A DNA stretch of 64,000 nt, taken from positions 1 through 64,000 of the forward strand of contig NZ_JAIVLB010000004.1 in the NCBI RefSeq assembly GCF_020524495.1, read 5' to 3'. Shown here in pieces: positions 1 through 8,814 of this stretch. The number at the start of each line of letters is the position of its first letter. Positions within the stretch are counted from its first letter, which is position 1. The notes under the pieces are model-generated. The model saw only the letters and a list, made by a program, of their open reading frames with translations, had not been told where the DNA came from and ran no database searches. Made by a program: the position numbers and the translations under genes. Source of the stretch: Bacillus stratosphericus. GTDB taxonomy: Bacteria; Bacillota; Bacilli; Bacillales; Bacillaceae.

Positions 1-42
1 TTATTATTATAACAACATTCGTATTCAAACAAAACTAAACAA

Positions 43-147
43 CCAATCACCGATAAACTATCGGCAATTGGCTGTATAAAGGTGTTTTGATCCCTGTCTC
101 AAAAACGGGGGTCAGTCCCGAATCCCCGATATCTCTCGGGGTTTTTT
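43..147 (+). terminator. Structured RNA region ending in an intrinsic terminator
   Basis: Positions 124-129 (CCCCGA) pair with 136-141 (TCGGGG) and are followed by six T, a classical plus-strand terminator. Upstream, CCAAT/ATTGG (43-47, 67-71) encloses CCGAT/ATCGG (50-54, 60-64). The transcript it ends must come from left of the window. It could be the 3' end of a gene or a structured leader; I could not match it to a known riboswitch. Confidence 0.6.
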
Positions 148-151
148 CACG

Positions 152-640
152 TTATTCTGGTCTTTTGAGCACAAATGACGTACCTAAATGGGCATAATCA
201 TTCCCTGCTAAGCGTGCAACTGGCTTTAATACGTCTGTTGAAATATATCCTTTTTCCGGATCATAGACAGACTCATCTAAATGCGCGCACACAACCCGAC
301 CAATGATATGATCGACCGTGATCTCACCTTCCTCATTTTGAAAGGTCAGATGTTTTTCCAACTGACATTCAAAGCGAATGCGTGCTTCCTTGATGCCTGG
401 AACTGTAACAACACTGCTCTTTACTTGATGAAGGCAAGTTCGATCCAGCTCACTCTCTTCCTCTGGCAAAGTAGCAGCCGTTTCGTTTATATCCTCTATC
501 AGCGCTTCATCACTCACATGAACAACAAACTCTCCTCTACCTGTAATATGCTTTGCTGTATCTTTCATCTCTCCTTGGCGTCGTCCGATGGAAACGGCGA
601 TGAGCGGAGGATCGCCACTGATGACATTGAAGAAACTAAA
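152..640 (-). pseudogene. Flavin reductase family gene, 5' end deleted (ywrF-like)
   Basis: The minus-strand frame encodes the middle and C-terminal part of a flavin reductase-like (FMN-binding split barrel) protein. Visible are the family's SFFNV and PPLIAVSIG strands, then the region around MKDTAKHI at 568, where the first in-frame ATG now lies. The frame can be followed up to position 640 and then runs into a stop at 650-652. Full-length relatives have about 200 residues, so roughly the first 50 are missing. The lost part should hold the start codon, promoter and part of the flavin site, so the gene is unlikely to be functional. It meets the alsD remnant head to head. Confidence 0.75.
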
Positions 641-1090
641 ATGACAGCCTTAGAGCTAGAAGAAGAGATTGATTGCATTTTGCCAAGTAAGAATATATTT
701 TATGCGATTCGTATTGATGGATCATTCAAAAAGGTTCAAACCCGCACAGTCGAAAAACAAGAAAAACCTTACGTTCCAATGGTGGAGGCAGTAAAGTCAC
801 AGCCCATTTTCGATTTCGATGATATTCAAGGGACCATCGCAGGTTTCCGTACACCTCAGTACGCACATGGCATTGCGGTGAGTGGATACCATCTTCACTT
901 TATTGATGAGGATCGACGTGTCGGCAGGCACGTATTCGATTACACCGTTGATCAAGTCACCATCCGAATTTCCCAAAAAATGCATATGAATTTACACCTG
1001 CCAGATACGCAGGATTTCTTCCAAGCAGATATCGATCGAGCTGACCTTGCACAGCAAATAGCCAGTGCGGAAAGCAGTCCAGATAAATAA
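638..1090 (+). pseudogene. alsD: Acetolactate decarboxylase, 3' fragment
   Basis: The last ~150 codons of AlsD are present, starting at about KMTALELEEEI. Family landmarks include the LPSKNIFYAIRIDG segment, the EKPYVPMVEA strand and the HLHFIDE metal-binding histidines. AlsD converts acetolactate to acetoin in overflow metabolism and is normally about 255 residues, so the N-terminal ~100 residues are gone. The plus-strand frame stays open further left only because it runs antisense through the flavin reductase remnant. No alsS or alsR is present in the window. Two hairpins follow the stop codon. Confidence 0.8.
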
Positions 1091-1095
1091 GCGAA

Positions 1096-1190
1096 GAACA
1101 CCCCGGCGATCCCGGGGTGTTCAGCCTGTAGAAAAAAATAGGTTTCTCTACAAGCTGACCGATAACATCACCTGTTATCGGTTTTCTTTT
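1096..1190 (+). terminator. Double hairpin after alsD remnant
   Basis: An 11-bp stem (1096-1106 with 1112-1122) is followed by a 9-bp stem (1159-1167 with 1173-1181) and a T-rich tail at 1182-1190. The second hairpin is a good plus-strand terminator and touches the stop codon of the convergent ugd gene. Confidence 0.75.
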
Positions 1191-2508
1191 ACATATAAAT
1201 AGGAGAGACAGGCCTGCGTCCAATAGAATGATATTCAATCCCTGCTTGTTCTGCTGCTTCAAGTGTATGGCAGTTTCGACCATCAAAAATAAGTGGCTGT
1301 TTCATCCATTCCTTATAGGCTGAGAGTGGGAAAGCCTGAACGTCAGCCCATTCTGTTAAAATACAGACCGCACTGGCATCCTGTATCGCTTCTTCAATGG
1401 TTTGAGCAAAAAAGACTTGATCAGGCAGTTCACTCGCTGCCTGACGAATTGCCACAGGATCATAGGCCACAAGCTCCGCACCTAATTGATGCAGCTCATG
1501 AGCGATCGGAATCGATGGCGCTTCTCTCATATCATCTGTATTAGGCTTAAAGGACAGGCCAAGAAGTGCGATTCGCTTCCCTTCCAGCTTTGTCCCCAGC
1601 CGCTCCTGAATACTTCGGATAAAGCTGGCTCGCTGCTCATTGTTTACTTTAATCACAGCCTTCAATAGTTCAAAATCATGGGACACATGCCCTGCGATTT
1701 TGACAAGTGCATTTGTATCTTTCGGAAAACAGGAACCCCCGTAGCCAATACCCGCTCTAAGAAAAGAAGAACCGATCCGATGATCAAGTCCCATCCCCTG
1801 TGCTACCTCTACAACATCAGCACCTGTTTTACCACAAATCGAGGCTATTTCATTCATAAAGCTAATTTTTGTCGCAAGAAATGCATTCGATGCGTATTTA
1901 ATCATTTCTGCGCTTTTACGATCTGTTTTCACAATCGGAAGGTGAAAGTCAACATACATGTCCTCTAGCTGGTCTAATATATCCTTCGTTTCAGCCCCAA
2001 TTACAAGCCGATCCGCTCTCAATGTATCTGAAATGGCAGACCCTTCTCGTAAAAACTCTGGATTAGATGCAATAGATAGCGGTTCATTTCGTCCTAATTC
2101 TTGATGAATAAAACGATCGATTTGATCACACGTTCCAACAGGCACTGTACTTTTCACCACAAGAACCGCACCTGACTTCGCTTTTCCCCCCATCTCTTTT
2201 GCAGCCTGAATCACATACTGCAAATCGGCTTGACCATCTGGCTGCTGCGGGGTACCGACGGCAATCATTAACACATCAGCCTGCGGATAGGCTGTCTCTC
2301 CATTGACGTGAAAATGAATACGTCCTTGCTCAAGATTCCGTTTCAGCAGTTCCTTTAACCCCGGCTCATACATCGTAGGATTCCCTTGCTTCAGCTGCAT
2401 GACCTTTTGCCGGTCAATATCAATACACGTCACGTCATGTCCAGCCTCCGCTAAACACACCCCCGTGACGAGCCCGACATATCCACAGCCTGCAATCGCA
2501 ATATTCAT
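1189..2508 (-). CDS. ugd: UDP-glucose 6-dehydrogenase
   Basis: A 439-residue UDP-glucose/GDP-mannose dehydrogenase that oxidises UDP-glucose to UDP-glucuronate with two NAD+, a precursor of acidic wall or capsular polymers. The N-terminal NAD site shows GCGYVG (residues 7-12). The catalytic cysteine is Cys260 in the GGSCFPKD motif, and the substrate-binding C-terminal domain is complete. A GGGAG ribosome site precedes the ATG. Position beside ywqB points to the ywqF copy. In B. subtilis this gene ends the tkmA-ptkA-ptpZ-ugd tyrosine-kinase operon, but here the kinase, modulator and phosphatase are absent. The tuaD paralogue cannot be excluded from sequence alone. Confidence 0.93.
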   Translation of the reverse strand: MNIAIAGCGYVGLVTGVCLAEAGHDVTCIDIDRQKVMQLKQGNPTMYEPGLKELLKRNLEQGRIHFHVNGETAYPQADVLMIAVGTPQQPDGQADLQYVIQAAKEMGGKAKSGAVLVVKSTVPVGTCDQIDRFIHQELGRNEPLSIASNPEFLREGSAISDTLRADRLVIGAETKDILDQLEDMYVDFHLPIVKTDRKSAEMIKYASNAFLATKISFMNEIASICGKTGADVVEVAQGMGLDHRIGSSFLRAGIGYGGSCFPKDTNALVKIAGHVSHDFELLKAVIKVNNEQRASFIRSIQERLGTKLEGKRIALLGLSFKPNTDDMREAPSIPIAHELHQLGAELVAYDPVAIRQAASELPDQVFFAQTIEEAIQDASAVCILTEWADVQAFPLSAYKEWMKQPLIFDGRNCHTLEAAEQAGIEYHSIGRRPVSPIYM

Positions 2509-2580
2509 GACCCTATCAGCTCCCCATACGCCTTATGCTTGTAATGTCATCGTATGCTGGGAGTTTTCTTTCCATTCATA

Positions 2581-2617
2581 AAAGCAAACAAAAACCCCCT
2601 GCCACAACTAGCAGGGG
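2581..2617 (-). terminator. Terminator of the 47-residue ORF
   Basis: On the minus strand CCCCTGC (2617-2611) pairs with GCAGGGG (2602-2596), followed by a T-rich run read from 2594 to 2581. It lies 8 bases past the stop of the small gene. Confidence 0.85.
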
Positions 2618-2624
2618 ATCACCT

Positions 2625-2768
2625 TTATGAAACAAGACCATTTCGAATATGAGCAATCAGATTTTCAAGCATTTCTTTTGTAGTGACATCATTTGAATTT
2701 TCTCCAATATCATGAGCGTACATCAAAATCTTTAAAAACTCTTCTTGATTTAAACCCTTATTATCCAT
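2625..2768 (-). CDS. Small conserved-looking protein, 47 aa
   Basis: An ORF missed by length cut-offs. ATG at 2768 follows AAAGGAT at good spacing, it encodes 47 residues (MDNKGLNQEEF..., acidic, predicted helical, with the segment KEMLENLIAHIRN), and it ends just before a strong intrinsic terminator. This arrangement of site, ORF and terminator supports real expression. It lies between ugd and ywqB, where B. subtilis carries a small gene I recall as ywzD, but I cannot confirm homology. Function unknown. Confidence 0.7.
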   Translation of the reverse strand: MDNKGLNQEEFLKILMYAHDIGENSNDVTTKEMLENLIAHIRNGLVS

Positions 2769-2954
2769 GTCTGTATCCTTTCAATTCCACTAATTTCATT
2801 ATTATATGCTGTATGGTTGGTTTATGCAATACTCTAATACATCATTCGACAGCTTTTGAAATTTATGACCATTTTCATGAAAAACTTTTTTATAAATCAC
2901 CATTGAGCTATAATAAAAGAATTGGAATCTTTTACTTGGTTAGGAGCGGATCAA

Positions 2955-4562
2955 ATGCTTCAGCACAACATCAACGAAGAAGAAATCAAACAAACAGCCG
3001 AACAGATCAAAGAACTTTTTCCTACGACAGATGAAAACAAACAACTGATCAAAAAAGCATTGATTACTTATAGACAGGACAGCGTATATCGACTCAAGCA
3101 AGAGTCTGATACGGAATGGTCAGCTTATGTACATGATGTCGTGGCAGCAAGAGTCCACCTTCATGTGCTGTTTCCAGTGAGAAGCATCTGCTCGTGCCCT
3201 GCGGATGGACTTTGCAAACATATTCTCGCTGTCTTCTTTTCGTTATACGCTCAAGTAGAGAGCGTGACCAACTTTACAGAGAATTGGTCAGAAAAGGATG
3301 AGTTACAACGCAGCAAAGAATTGATTCGACAGCACTTCCATGTGAAGCGCCCAGACGAACAATCACTCCAGAGCTGGCTAACTTTTTTCCAAGAGGAATT
3401 TAACCTCTGGCTGAAACAGGCGCCAAAGCATCAGCAAACACCACAGCATTTGTATTACGGCTATTTATCGATCCTGAAAAAACACGCACCTACTTCACCT
3501 GAATTCAAGAGCTTGTATGCGATCCATACGTCCATCGATGTGTGGCTAAGGCTCCATGAGCTCATCGAACTCGGCCGACTTGATGCCGAAAAGGACTTTT
3601 ATGCCATGAATCCATATGTAGAACAGCTCATGAACACCATTTTTGATTCAGTGGATCATTTAAAGACATACGCCCTTTCCTTTTCCCTCGATCCGTTTCT
3701 TGAAAACACACCAACTGTCGTTCGGACACTTCTTCAAATCATCGGACCTTTTCAGCATGAACGGGTAGCGGTCTTTATGGAGATTTGGGGAACCATATTA
3801 AATAGAGGGAAATGGGTCAAAAAAGAAACAGACTTACTAAAGAACGCTCAGCAGCAAGAACAAACAGTTGAACGTGCCATCGGCCTGATGCACATGGATT
3901 ATTTGCTCAAGGAAGACAAAAGACTCTTTCAGCAATTACGAATGCTCAATGTGAATATGCTACCAAATGTGCTCAATTGGCTAAAGGATCTCACAAACCG
4001 CAAGGACTGGAAGCGACTTAAGCTCTGGTACAATGAGATCTCCTATATATTAGAAGAATATTGTCAGTTGAACCTACCCTACAGAGAGCTGCGAGGAGCT
4101 GTCAGTGATTTCTTCTTTTATTTAGAAGCGTACTTTAAGCAGACGAAGGATCATTATTTATATGAACGCTATTGCCAAATCTGCATGCCCTATGCATTCA
4201 CTGAATATAGTGAGCTTTTATATGCTCAGCAGCGATATACAGAATGGATTGAAATTCACAGCCTTTACGGCTTCTCCATCAGTGAATTGGAGAAAAAACT
4301 GATCCAACAAATTGCAAAGGAAGAGCCTGAAGCGCTCATTCCATCGTACCACCGTGAAATCTCACTGCTTCTCGATCAAAAAAACCGAAGTGCCTATCGA
4401 GAGTCTGTGAAAATGCTAAAAAAACTGCGGACGCTTTATCATAAAACGAAAAAAAATGCAATTTGGGAAAGATATGTAAAGCAACTGCAAGATTCAACAA
4501 AACGGCTGCGTGCGTTCCAAGAGGAAATGAAGAAAGGAAAATTGATTGATGACACGCCATAA
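2955..4562 (+). CDS. ywqB: SWIM zinc-finger protein YwqB
   Basis: A 535-residue protein. The start at 2955 is preferred over the upstream ATG at 2922 because AGGAG lies eight bases before it. A SWIM zinc-binding motif CxCx5CxH is visible at Cys78, Cys80, Cys86 and His88. SWIM fingers bind DNA or protein and often partner SNF2 ATPases. The rest is alpha-helical and charged, without a motif I recognise. Its last 17 bases overlap the start of ywqA, so the two are translationally coupled and probably act together. The exact role, perhaps in DNA repair or chromatin remodelling, is inferred and not shown here. Confidence 0.88.
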   Translation: MLQHNINEEEIKQTAEQIKELFPTTDENKQLIKKALITYRQDSVYRLKQESDTEWSAYVHDVVAARVHLHVLFPVRSICSCPADGLCKHILAVFFSLYAQVESVTNFTENWSEKDELQRSKELIRQHFHVKRPDEQSLQSWLTFFQEEFNLWLKQAPKHQQTPQHLYYGYLSILKKHAPTSPEFKSLYAIHTSIDVWLRLHELIELGRLDAEKDFYAMNPYVEQLMNTIFDSVDHLKTYALSFSLDPFLENTPTVVRTLLQIIGPFQHERVAVFMEIWGTILNRGKWVKKETDLLKNAQQQEQTVERAIGLMHMDYLLKEDKRLFQQLRMLNVNMLPNVLNWLKDLTNRKDWKRLKLWYNEISYILEEYCQLNLPYRELRGAVSDFFFYLEAYFKQTKDHYLYERYCQICMPYAFTEYSELLYAQQRYTEWIEIHSLYGFSISELEKKLIQQIAKEEPEALIPSYHREISLLLDQKNRSAYRESVKMLKKLRTLYHKTKKNAIWERYVKQLQDSTKRLRAFQEEMKKGKLIDDTP

Positions 4563-7326
4563 ACTAATTGTCATTCATGCAGAACAAACAGAAGATTACT
4601 CTTTCACCATTTCAGCGCAAGCAGAGGACGGACACCCTGTTCCGCTTAATGAAATGAAGAGACAGCTTTTCCAATGGCATGAATCATCTTTTTACGGAAC
4701 GTTCTTAGAAGATGTGAGCTTTATTGGCACACCTGCCTTCCTATTAAGCCCTTGGATGACCGTTGAATTGCTAGGAAAAAATTCATTTAATACCTTTAGT
4801 CTTGTAACAATAACGGATGAAACCGAGGCCCTTATGAAAACAGCCTCTACCATATACGAATTCATTGAGGATAAAGATTTCGTTCCCGATTATGAGGCAT
4901 GGACAGAAGGTGTGCTTCGGTTTAAAGACAAAGAAGGCATATTAGATGGCTATACAGCTGATTGGTTCTCCTTTGCCGTACAGGATTACATTCAATATGA
5001 TGATGCCTTGCAGCACAAGTGGAACCAAATGACTGCACAATCGCCTGCCCTTTCATCCTTCCAGGGGCATTTTTTAGATGAGCAGGATTTCTTAGAGACG
5101 ATTGGCTGGATCAATGATGAGACGCCTTTCACTGTCGGCTTGCGCTTAAATGAACCAGACTATGACGGGGATGATTGGAAAATCGAATTGTTTTTGCGCG
5201 ATAAAAAAAACAACGACCTTCACTTTTTTGAAGGCATCCGTTCTTTAAAAAGATCCTGGCGTCCTTATCAAGAAAAAATTTTAAGAGAGCTAGAGCGATT
5301 CAGTCAAGTTGTCCCTTGGCTCTCTTTCACTTCTGGCACTACCCTCATGTCAGAAGAAGAAGCGTGGCTCTTCCTATCTGAAGCAAGTGAAACGCTTGTG
5401 AATATGGGTATTGAGATCCTGCTCCCATCGTGGTGGCAGATCGTAAAGGAAAGCAAGATGATGCTAAAAGCAAGGATTTCATCTACACCACAAGGGGAAT
5501 CGTATGTCGGAATGGACGCCTTAATGGACTTTAATTGGCGCTTTGCCACAAATGGTATCGAGCTGACAGAAGTTGAGTTCAACGAGCTTGTCCAAAGTAA
5601 ACGCCGCCTTGTCAACATTCGCGGACAATGGATAAAAATCGATCCGACCTTCATTCAGCAAATGAAAAAATGGATGGAGCGTGCCGAAAACGAAGGGCTT
5701 CACATGTCTGATATTTTGTCACGTGAACTGGCTGATCAAGAGGCGTCCTCTGAAGCGACTTCAGAACTTTTAGATCGTTCCACATTTGCTCATATACATT
5801 TTGAACTTTCATCTCAATTAAGAGGACTTGTCCATCAGTTAAATGATACACATGAGCTACCTTCCTACGAAATGAGTGAGTCCTTTAAAGGCACACTGCG
5901 TCCGTATCAGCAGCATGGTGTCAACTGGCTTCTGTTTTTAAGATCTCATGGGTTCGGGGCCTGTTTAGCAGATGATATGGGACTTGGGAAAACGATTCAA
6001 ATGATCGCTTATTTCACCTATTTGAAGGAGCAGCAGCAAAACGCCTCTCCGTCTCTCATCATTGCGCCCACTTCTGTTTTAGGAAACTGGCAAAGAGAGC
6101 TTGTCACATTTGCACCACATTTGCGCATCGCACTACATTATGGACCATCACGTCCAAAAGGTGAGAACTTTACAAAAGCGTACGAGTCTACAGATATTGT
6201 CCTGACTTCGTACGGACTCGCACATTCTGACCGTGATGAATTAACATCAGCAAAGTGGAATACCATTTGTTTAGACGAAGCACAAAACATTAAGAATGCC
6301 CATACGAAACAATCGAGAGCGATCAGGCAATTAAAAGGACAGCATCACATTGCCCTCAGCGGCACACCGATGGAGAATCGCTTGACGGAGCTTTGGTCCA
6401 TTTTCGATTTCATCAACAAAGGGTATCTCGGCAGCCTGACCAGCTTTCATAAAAAATTTGTCCTTCCGATTGAAAAAGATCGTGAAGAAAAAAGAATTGA
6501 ACAGCTACAGCAGCTAATCAAACCATTCTTATTAAGACGAACAAAACAAGATGAAGAGGTCGCCCTGAACCTGCCTGAGAAACTAGAAGAAAAAGCATTC
6601 ATCCCGTTATCCGCTGAGCAGGCGTCTTTATATGAACAGCTCGTCAAGGATACATTCGAACATATGGCTTCATTAACAGGTATGCAGCGTAAAGCCATCA
6701 TCTTAAGTATGCTCGGCAGACTCAAACAGATTTGCGATCACCCTGCTCTCTATTTAAAGGAAAGCGGGACAGATGTGAAATTGCGGAAGCGTTCAATAAA
6801 AATGGATAAATTAGCAGAGCTGTTGAAAGCGATACATGAACAAGGAGAAAGCTGTCTCATCTTTACGCAGTATATTAAAATGGGCAACATGATCAAGCAG
6901 CTAGCGGAGAAGATGTTTGGAGAACCTGTTCAATTTTTAAATGGCAGCCTATCAAAACATGAGCGGGACAACATGGTGGAACGCTTCCAGAAGAAAGAAT
7001 TCAATATCTTAATCCTTTCTTTAAAAGCAGGAGGAACAGGACTCAACTTAACCGCAGCAAATCATGTCATTCACTACGATAGATGGTGGAACCCAGCCGT
7101 AGAAAACCAAGCGACAGACCGTGCTTATCGTATCGGACAAAAGCGATTTGTTCACGTCCATAAGATGATCACAACTGGCACGATCGAGGAAAAAATCGAT
7201 CAAATGCTTGAAACAAAACAAACATTAAATGATCAAATTATCCAAAGCGAGGGCTGGATTACAGAGCTATCGACGAACGAACTAGAAGATTTATTCACAT
7301 TAAGTGCAGCAGCTCAATCATCTTAA
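4546..7326 (+). CDS. ywqA: SNF2-family DNA helicase/ATPase YwqA
   Basis: A 926-residue SWI2/SNF2 (superfamily 2) ATPase. An N-terminal ~420-residue accessory region precedes the motor. Motor motifs: Walker A DDMGLGKT at residues 476-483, motif II DEAQ at 577-580, SGTPMENR shortly after, and motif VI with RAYRIGQKR near 859. Such proteins translocate on double-stranded DNA and remodel protein-DNA complexes. Two adjacent ATG codons (4546, 4549) follow AAGGA, and the first has better spacing. It overlaps ywqB, which supplies a SWIM finger, so the pair probably forms a complex. A terminator follows directly. Confidence 0.92.
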   Translation: MMTRHKLIVIHAEQTEDYSFTISAQAEDGHPVPLNEMKRQLFQWHESSFYGTFLEDVSFIGTPAFLLSPWMTVELLGKNSFNTFSLVTITDETEALMKTASTIYEFIEDKDFVPDYEAWTEGVLRFKDKEGILDGYTADWFSFAVQDYIQYDDALQHKWNQMTAQSPALSSFQGHFLDEQDFLETIGWINDETPFTVGLRLNEPDYDGDDWKIELFLRDKKNNDLHFFEGIRSLKRSWRPYQEKILRELERFSQVVPWLSFTSGTTLMSEEEAWLFLSEASETLVNMGIEILLPSWWQIVKESKMMLKARISSTPQGESYVGMDALMDFNWRFATNGIELTEVEFNELVQSKRRLVNIRGQWIKIDPTFIQQMKKWMERAENEGLHMSDILSRELADQEASSEATSELLDRSTFAHIHFELSSQLRGLVHQLNDTHELPSYEMSESFKGTLRPYQQHGVNWLLFLRSHGFGACLADDMGLGKTIQMIAYFTYLKEQQQNASPSLIIAPTSVLGNWQRELVTFAPHLRIALHYGPSRPKGENFTKAYESTDIVLTSYGLAHSDRDELTSAKWNTICLDEAQNIKNAHTKQSRAIRQLKGQHHIALSGTPMENRLTELWSIFDFINKGYLGSLTSFHKKFVLPIEKDREEKRIEQLQQLIKPFLLRRTKQDEEVALNLPEKLEEKAFIPLSAEQASLYEQLVKDTFEHMASLTGMQRKAIILSMLGRLKQICDHPALYLKESGTDVKLRKRSIKMDKLAELLKAIHEQGESCLIFTQYIKMGNMIKQLAEKMFGEPVQFLNGSLSKHERDNMVERFQKKEFNILILSLKAGGTGLNLTAANHVIHYDRWWNPAVENQATDRAYRIGQKRFVHVHKMITTGTIEEKIDQMLETKQTLNDQIIQSEGWITELSTNELEDLFTLSAAAQSS

Positions 7327-7333
7327 TCGCAAC

Positions 7334-7377
7334 AAAAAGAGGACTTTTCTCAAGTTTGACGAAAAATCCTCTTTTTT
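7334..7377 (+). terminator. Terminator of ywqB-ywqA
   Basis: AAAAAGAGGA (7334-7343) pairs with TCCTCTTTTT (7367-7376) and ends in a T run. It also abuts the 3' end of the convergent LOV relic. Confidence 0.85.
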
Positions 7378-7710
7378 AAATCATTGACATTAGCAGGTTG
7401 TTAAATTCGTTCCAAAACATTTGTCCAGATTTTTTGTAATTTTTAGTTGAACAGTGCCATCCTCTTTGTTCTCAATAGCTGTCTTAGTTTGTTTTAAAGC
7501 GATTTGCCCAGTTTTATCTCCTTGAAGGAAACGACAATTCTTCCCTAGTACTTCGGTTTCTTGATAGCTGTCATATCTAAAAAGCCCTTGTTCACATATA
7601 TTAAAGGATTATCAGGTAAAGACTGGTCTCACCGTCAGGCCTACCTGAGTATAGTCTCAGGCTTCCTTGATTAAATGCAGATTTTTGGACCTATAAGATT
7701 CCAGCGCCAC
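7376..7710 (-). pseudogene. Decayed LOV (blue-light) photoreceptor gene, ytvA-like
   Basis: Reading the minus strand and switching frames reconstructs most of a PAS/LOV domain like the N-terminus of YtvA. There is a GTG start at 7710 after AAGGAGAG, then ...LIKEA, DYTQVG, DNPLIYVNKGF, ETEVLGKNCRFLQG (with the flavin-adduct cysteine), and MFWNEFN. At least four lesions are visible: an in-frame TGA after LIKEA, a frameshift before DNPLIYV, another between DMTA and QETEV, and one before the MFWNE strand. The linker and C-terminal STAS domain of YtvA are absent. The order and content of the strands match the family too well for chance. Confidence 0.8.
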
Positions 7711-7806
7711 TCGTTAACTCTCCTTAATTTCCTTACAAGCGGGTAATATTCATGATTAAAAGAATGCGCTTCATCTGTGATTTATACAAATACATCGATT
7801 CATTTA

Positions 7807-8673
7807 CTACAAAAGATGTTGAATCATATGCGCAACACCATGTTCATCATTTGTTAACGTGACGTGATCAGCTATTTCTTTTATATCCTTTCTCGCATTA
7901 CCCATCGCAACTCCTATGCCAGCTACTTGAAGCATCGATTCGTCATTTAAACTGTCTCCTACAGCTGCTGTCTGGCTTAAAGGAATACCTAGCTTTTCTG
8001 ACAGCCTTGTTAATGCCTGCCCTTTCGACGCATCTTTTGACCCGATCTCAAAGTTATGATCGGCCGAACTGACCAATGTTAAATCTGAATCTTGTCCGAA
8101 CATATCCCACCCGGCCTTCAGTCTGTCTTGAAAGAAAGAGAAGCCTAAGATGTTGTATAACGAAAGCTTCTGATCCTCACGAAACAATTCTTCATATGTA
8201 TCAATATAGGCAAAACCCGACTGGCTGTATTGAACTTCTGCCGCTTGCTTAAGAACACCTCTATCAGCTTCTGGATTTGCACTTTTTAAGCGGTCCATTT
8301 CGATAGCAAGAAGCTCTCTGCCACGATTCGGTGTAAAAATGGCCTCATTCGTAAAGACTTCATAGTAATAATCACGTTCCTCAAGCCAGGATAATATGTG
8401 TTTGCCCTTTTCTTCTTGTAAAGTAGCTGAATGGTACACTTGTCCAGTTGGATCATGAATCACAGCTCCATTGGCACTAATCACCCACGTATTCATACCA
8501 AGCTCATCAAAAATAGACTTCACATCAAAATACGCTCTTCCTGTTGAAACGACAACCTCAATTCCGCTCACTGTTGCTTCCTTTAATGCCTGCTCGTTTT
8601 CCTGACTCACTTTGTGTTCACTGTTCAATAAAGTACCGTCTAAATCCGTTGCGATTAATTGAATGTTTGTCAT
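7807..8673 (-). CDS. ywpJ: Cof-type HAD-superfamily phosphatase YwpJ
   Basis: A 288-residue HAD hydrolase of the Cof/type IIB class. It probably dephosphorylates sugar phosphates, FMN or pyridoxal phosphate in the cytoplasm; the true substrate cannot be read from sequence. Motif I is DLDGTLL (Asp10 nucleophile, Asp12) and motif IV is GDSLNDESM from residue 239; between them sits the alpha/beta cap. The start at 8673 follows AAAAAAGGAGAG at ideal spacing, whereas the upstream in-frame start would add 14 unrelated residues. It appears monocistronic. Confidence 0.85.
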   Translation of the reverse strand: MTNIQLIATDLDGTLLNSEHKVSQENEQALKEATVSGIEVVVSTGRAYFDVKSIFDELGMNTWVISANGAVIHDPTGQVYHSATLQEEKGKHILSWLEERDYYYEVFTNEAIFTPNRGRELLAIEMDRLKSANPEADRGVLKQAAEVQYSQSGFAYIDTYEELFREDQKLSLYNILGFSFFQDRLKAGWDMFGQDSDLTLVSSADHNFEIGSKDASKGQALTRLSEKLGIPLSQTAAVGDSLNDESMLQVAGIGVAMGNARKDIKEIADHVTLTNDEHGVAHMIQHLL

Positions 8674-8782
8674 CGTTCTCTCCTTTTTTGTCTCCACTTT
8701 AACCTGACATTCCATTTATCAAATCCATCATCATTATGAAATGAGTATCCACTATTTGCAAGGGCTGATCGTCTTAATCAAT

Positions 8783-8814
8783 AAAAAGGGTACCCGGCCA
8801 CGAGACATGACCGG
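8783..8814 (-). terminator. Strong minus-strand terminator with no assigned gene
   Basis: A 9-bp stem (8814-8806 with 8802-8794, loop 8805-8803) allowing G-T pairs, followed on the minus strand by GTACCC and five T. It lies upstream of ywpJ and ends whatever is transcribed leftward from about 9180. Confidence 0.8.

Noticed and set aside
281-1090. A 269-codon plus-strand frame read as one protein
   Set aside because: Its first ~120 codons run antisense through the flavin reductase remnant; only the part after about 638 matches AlsD.
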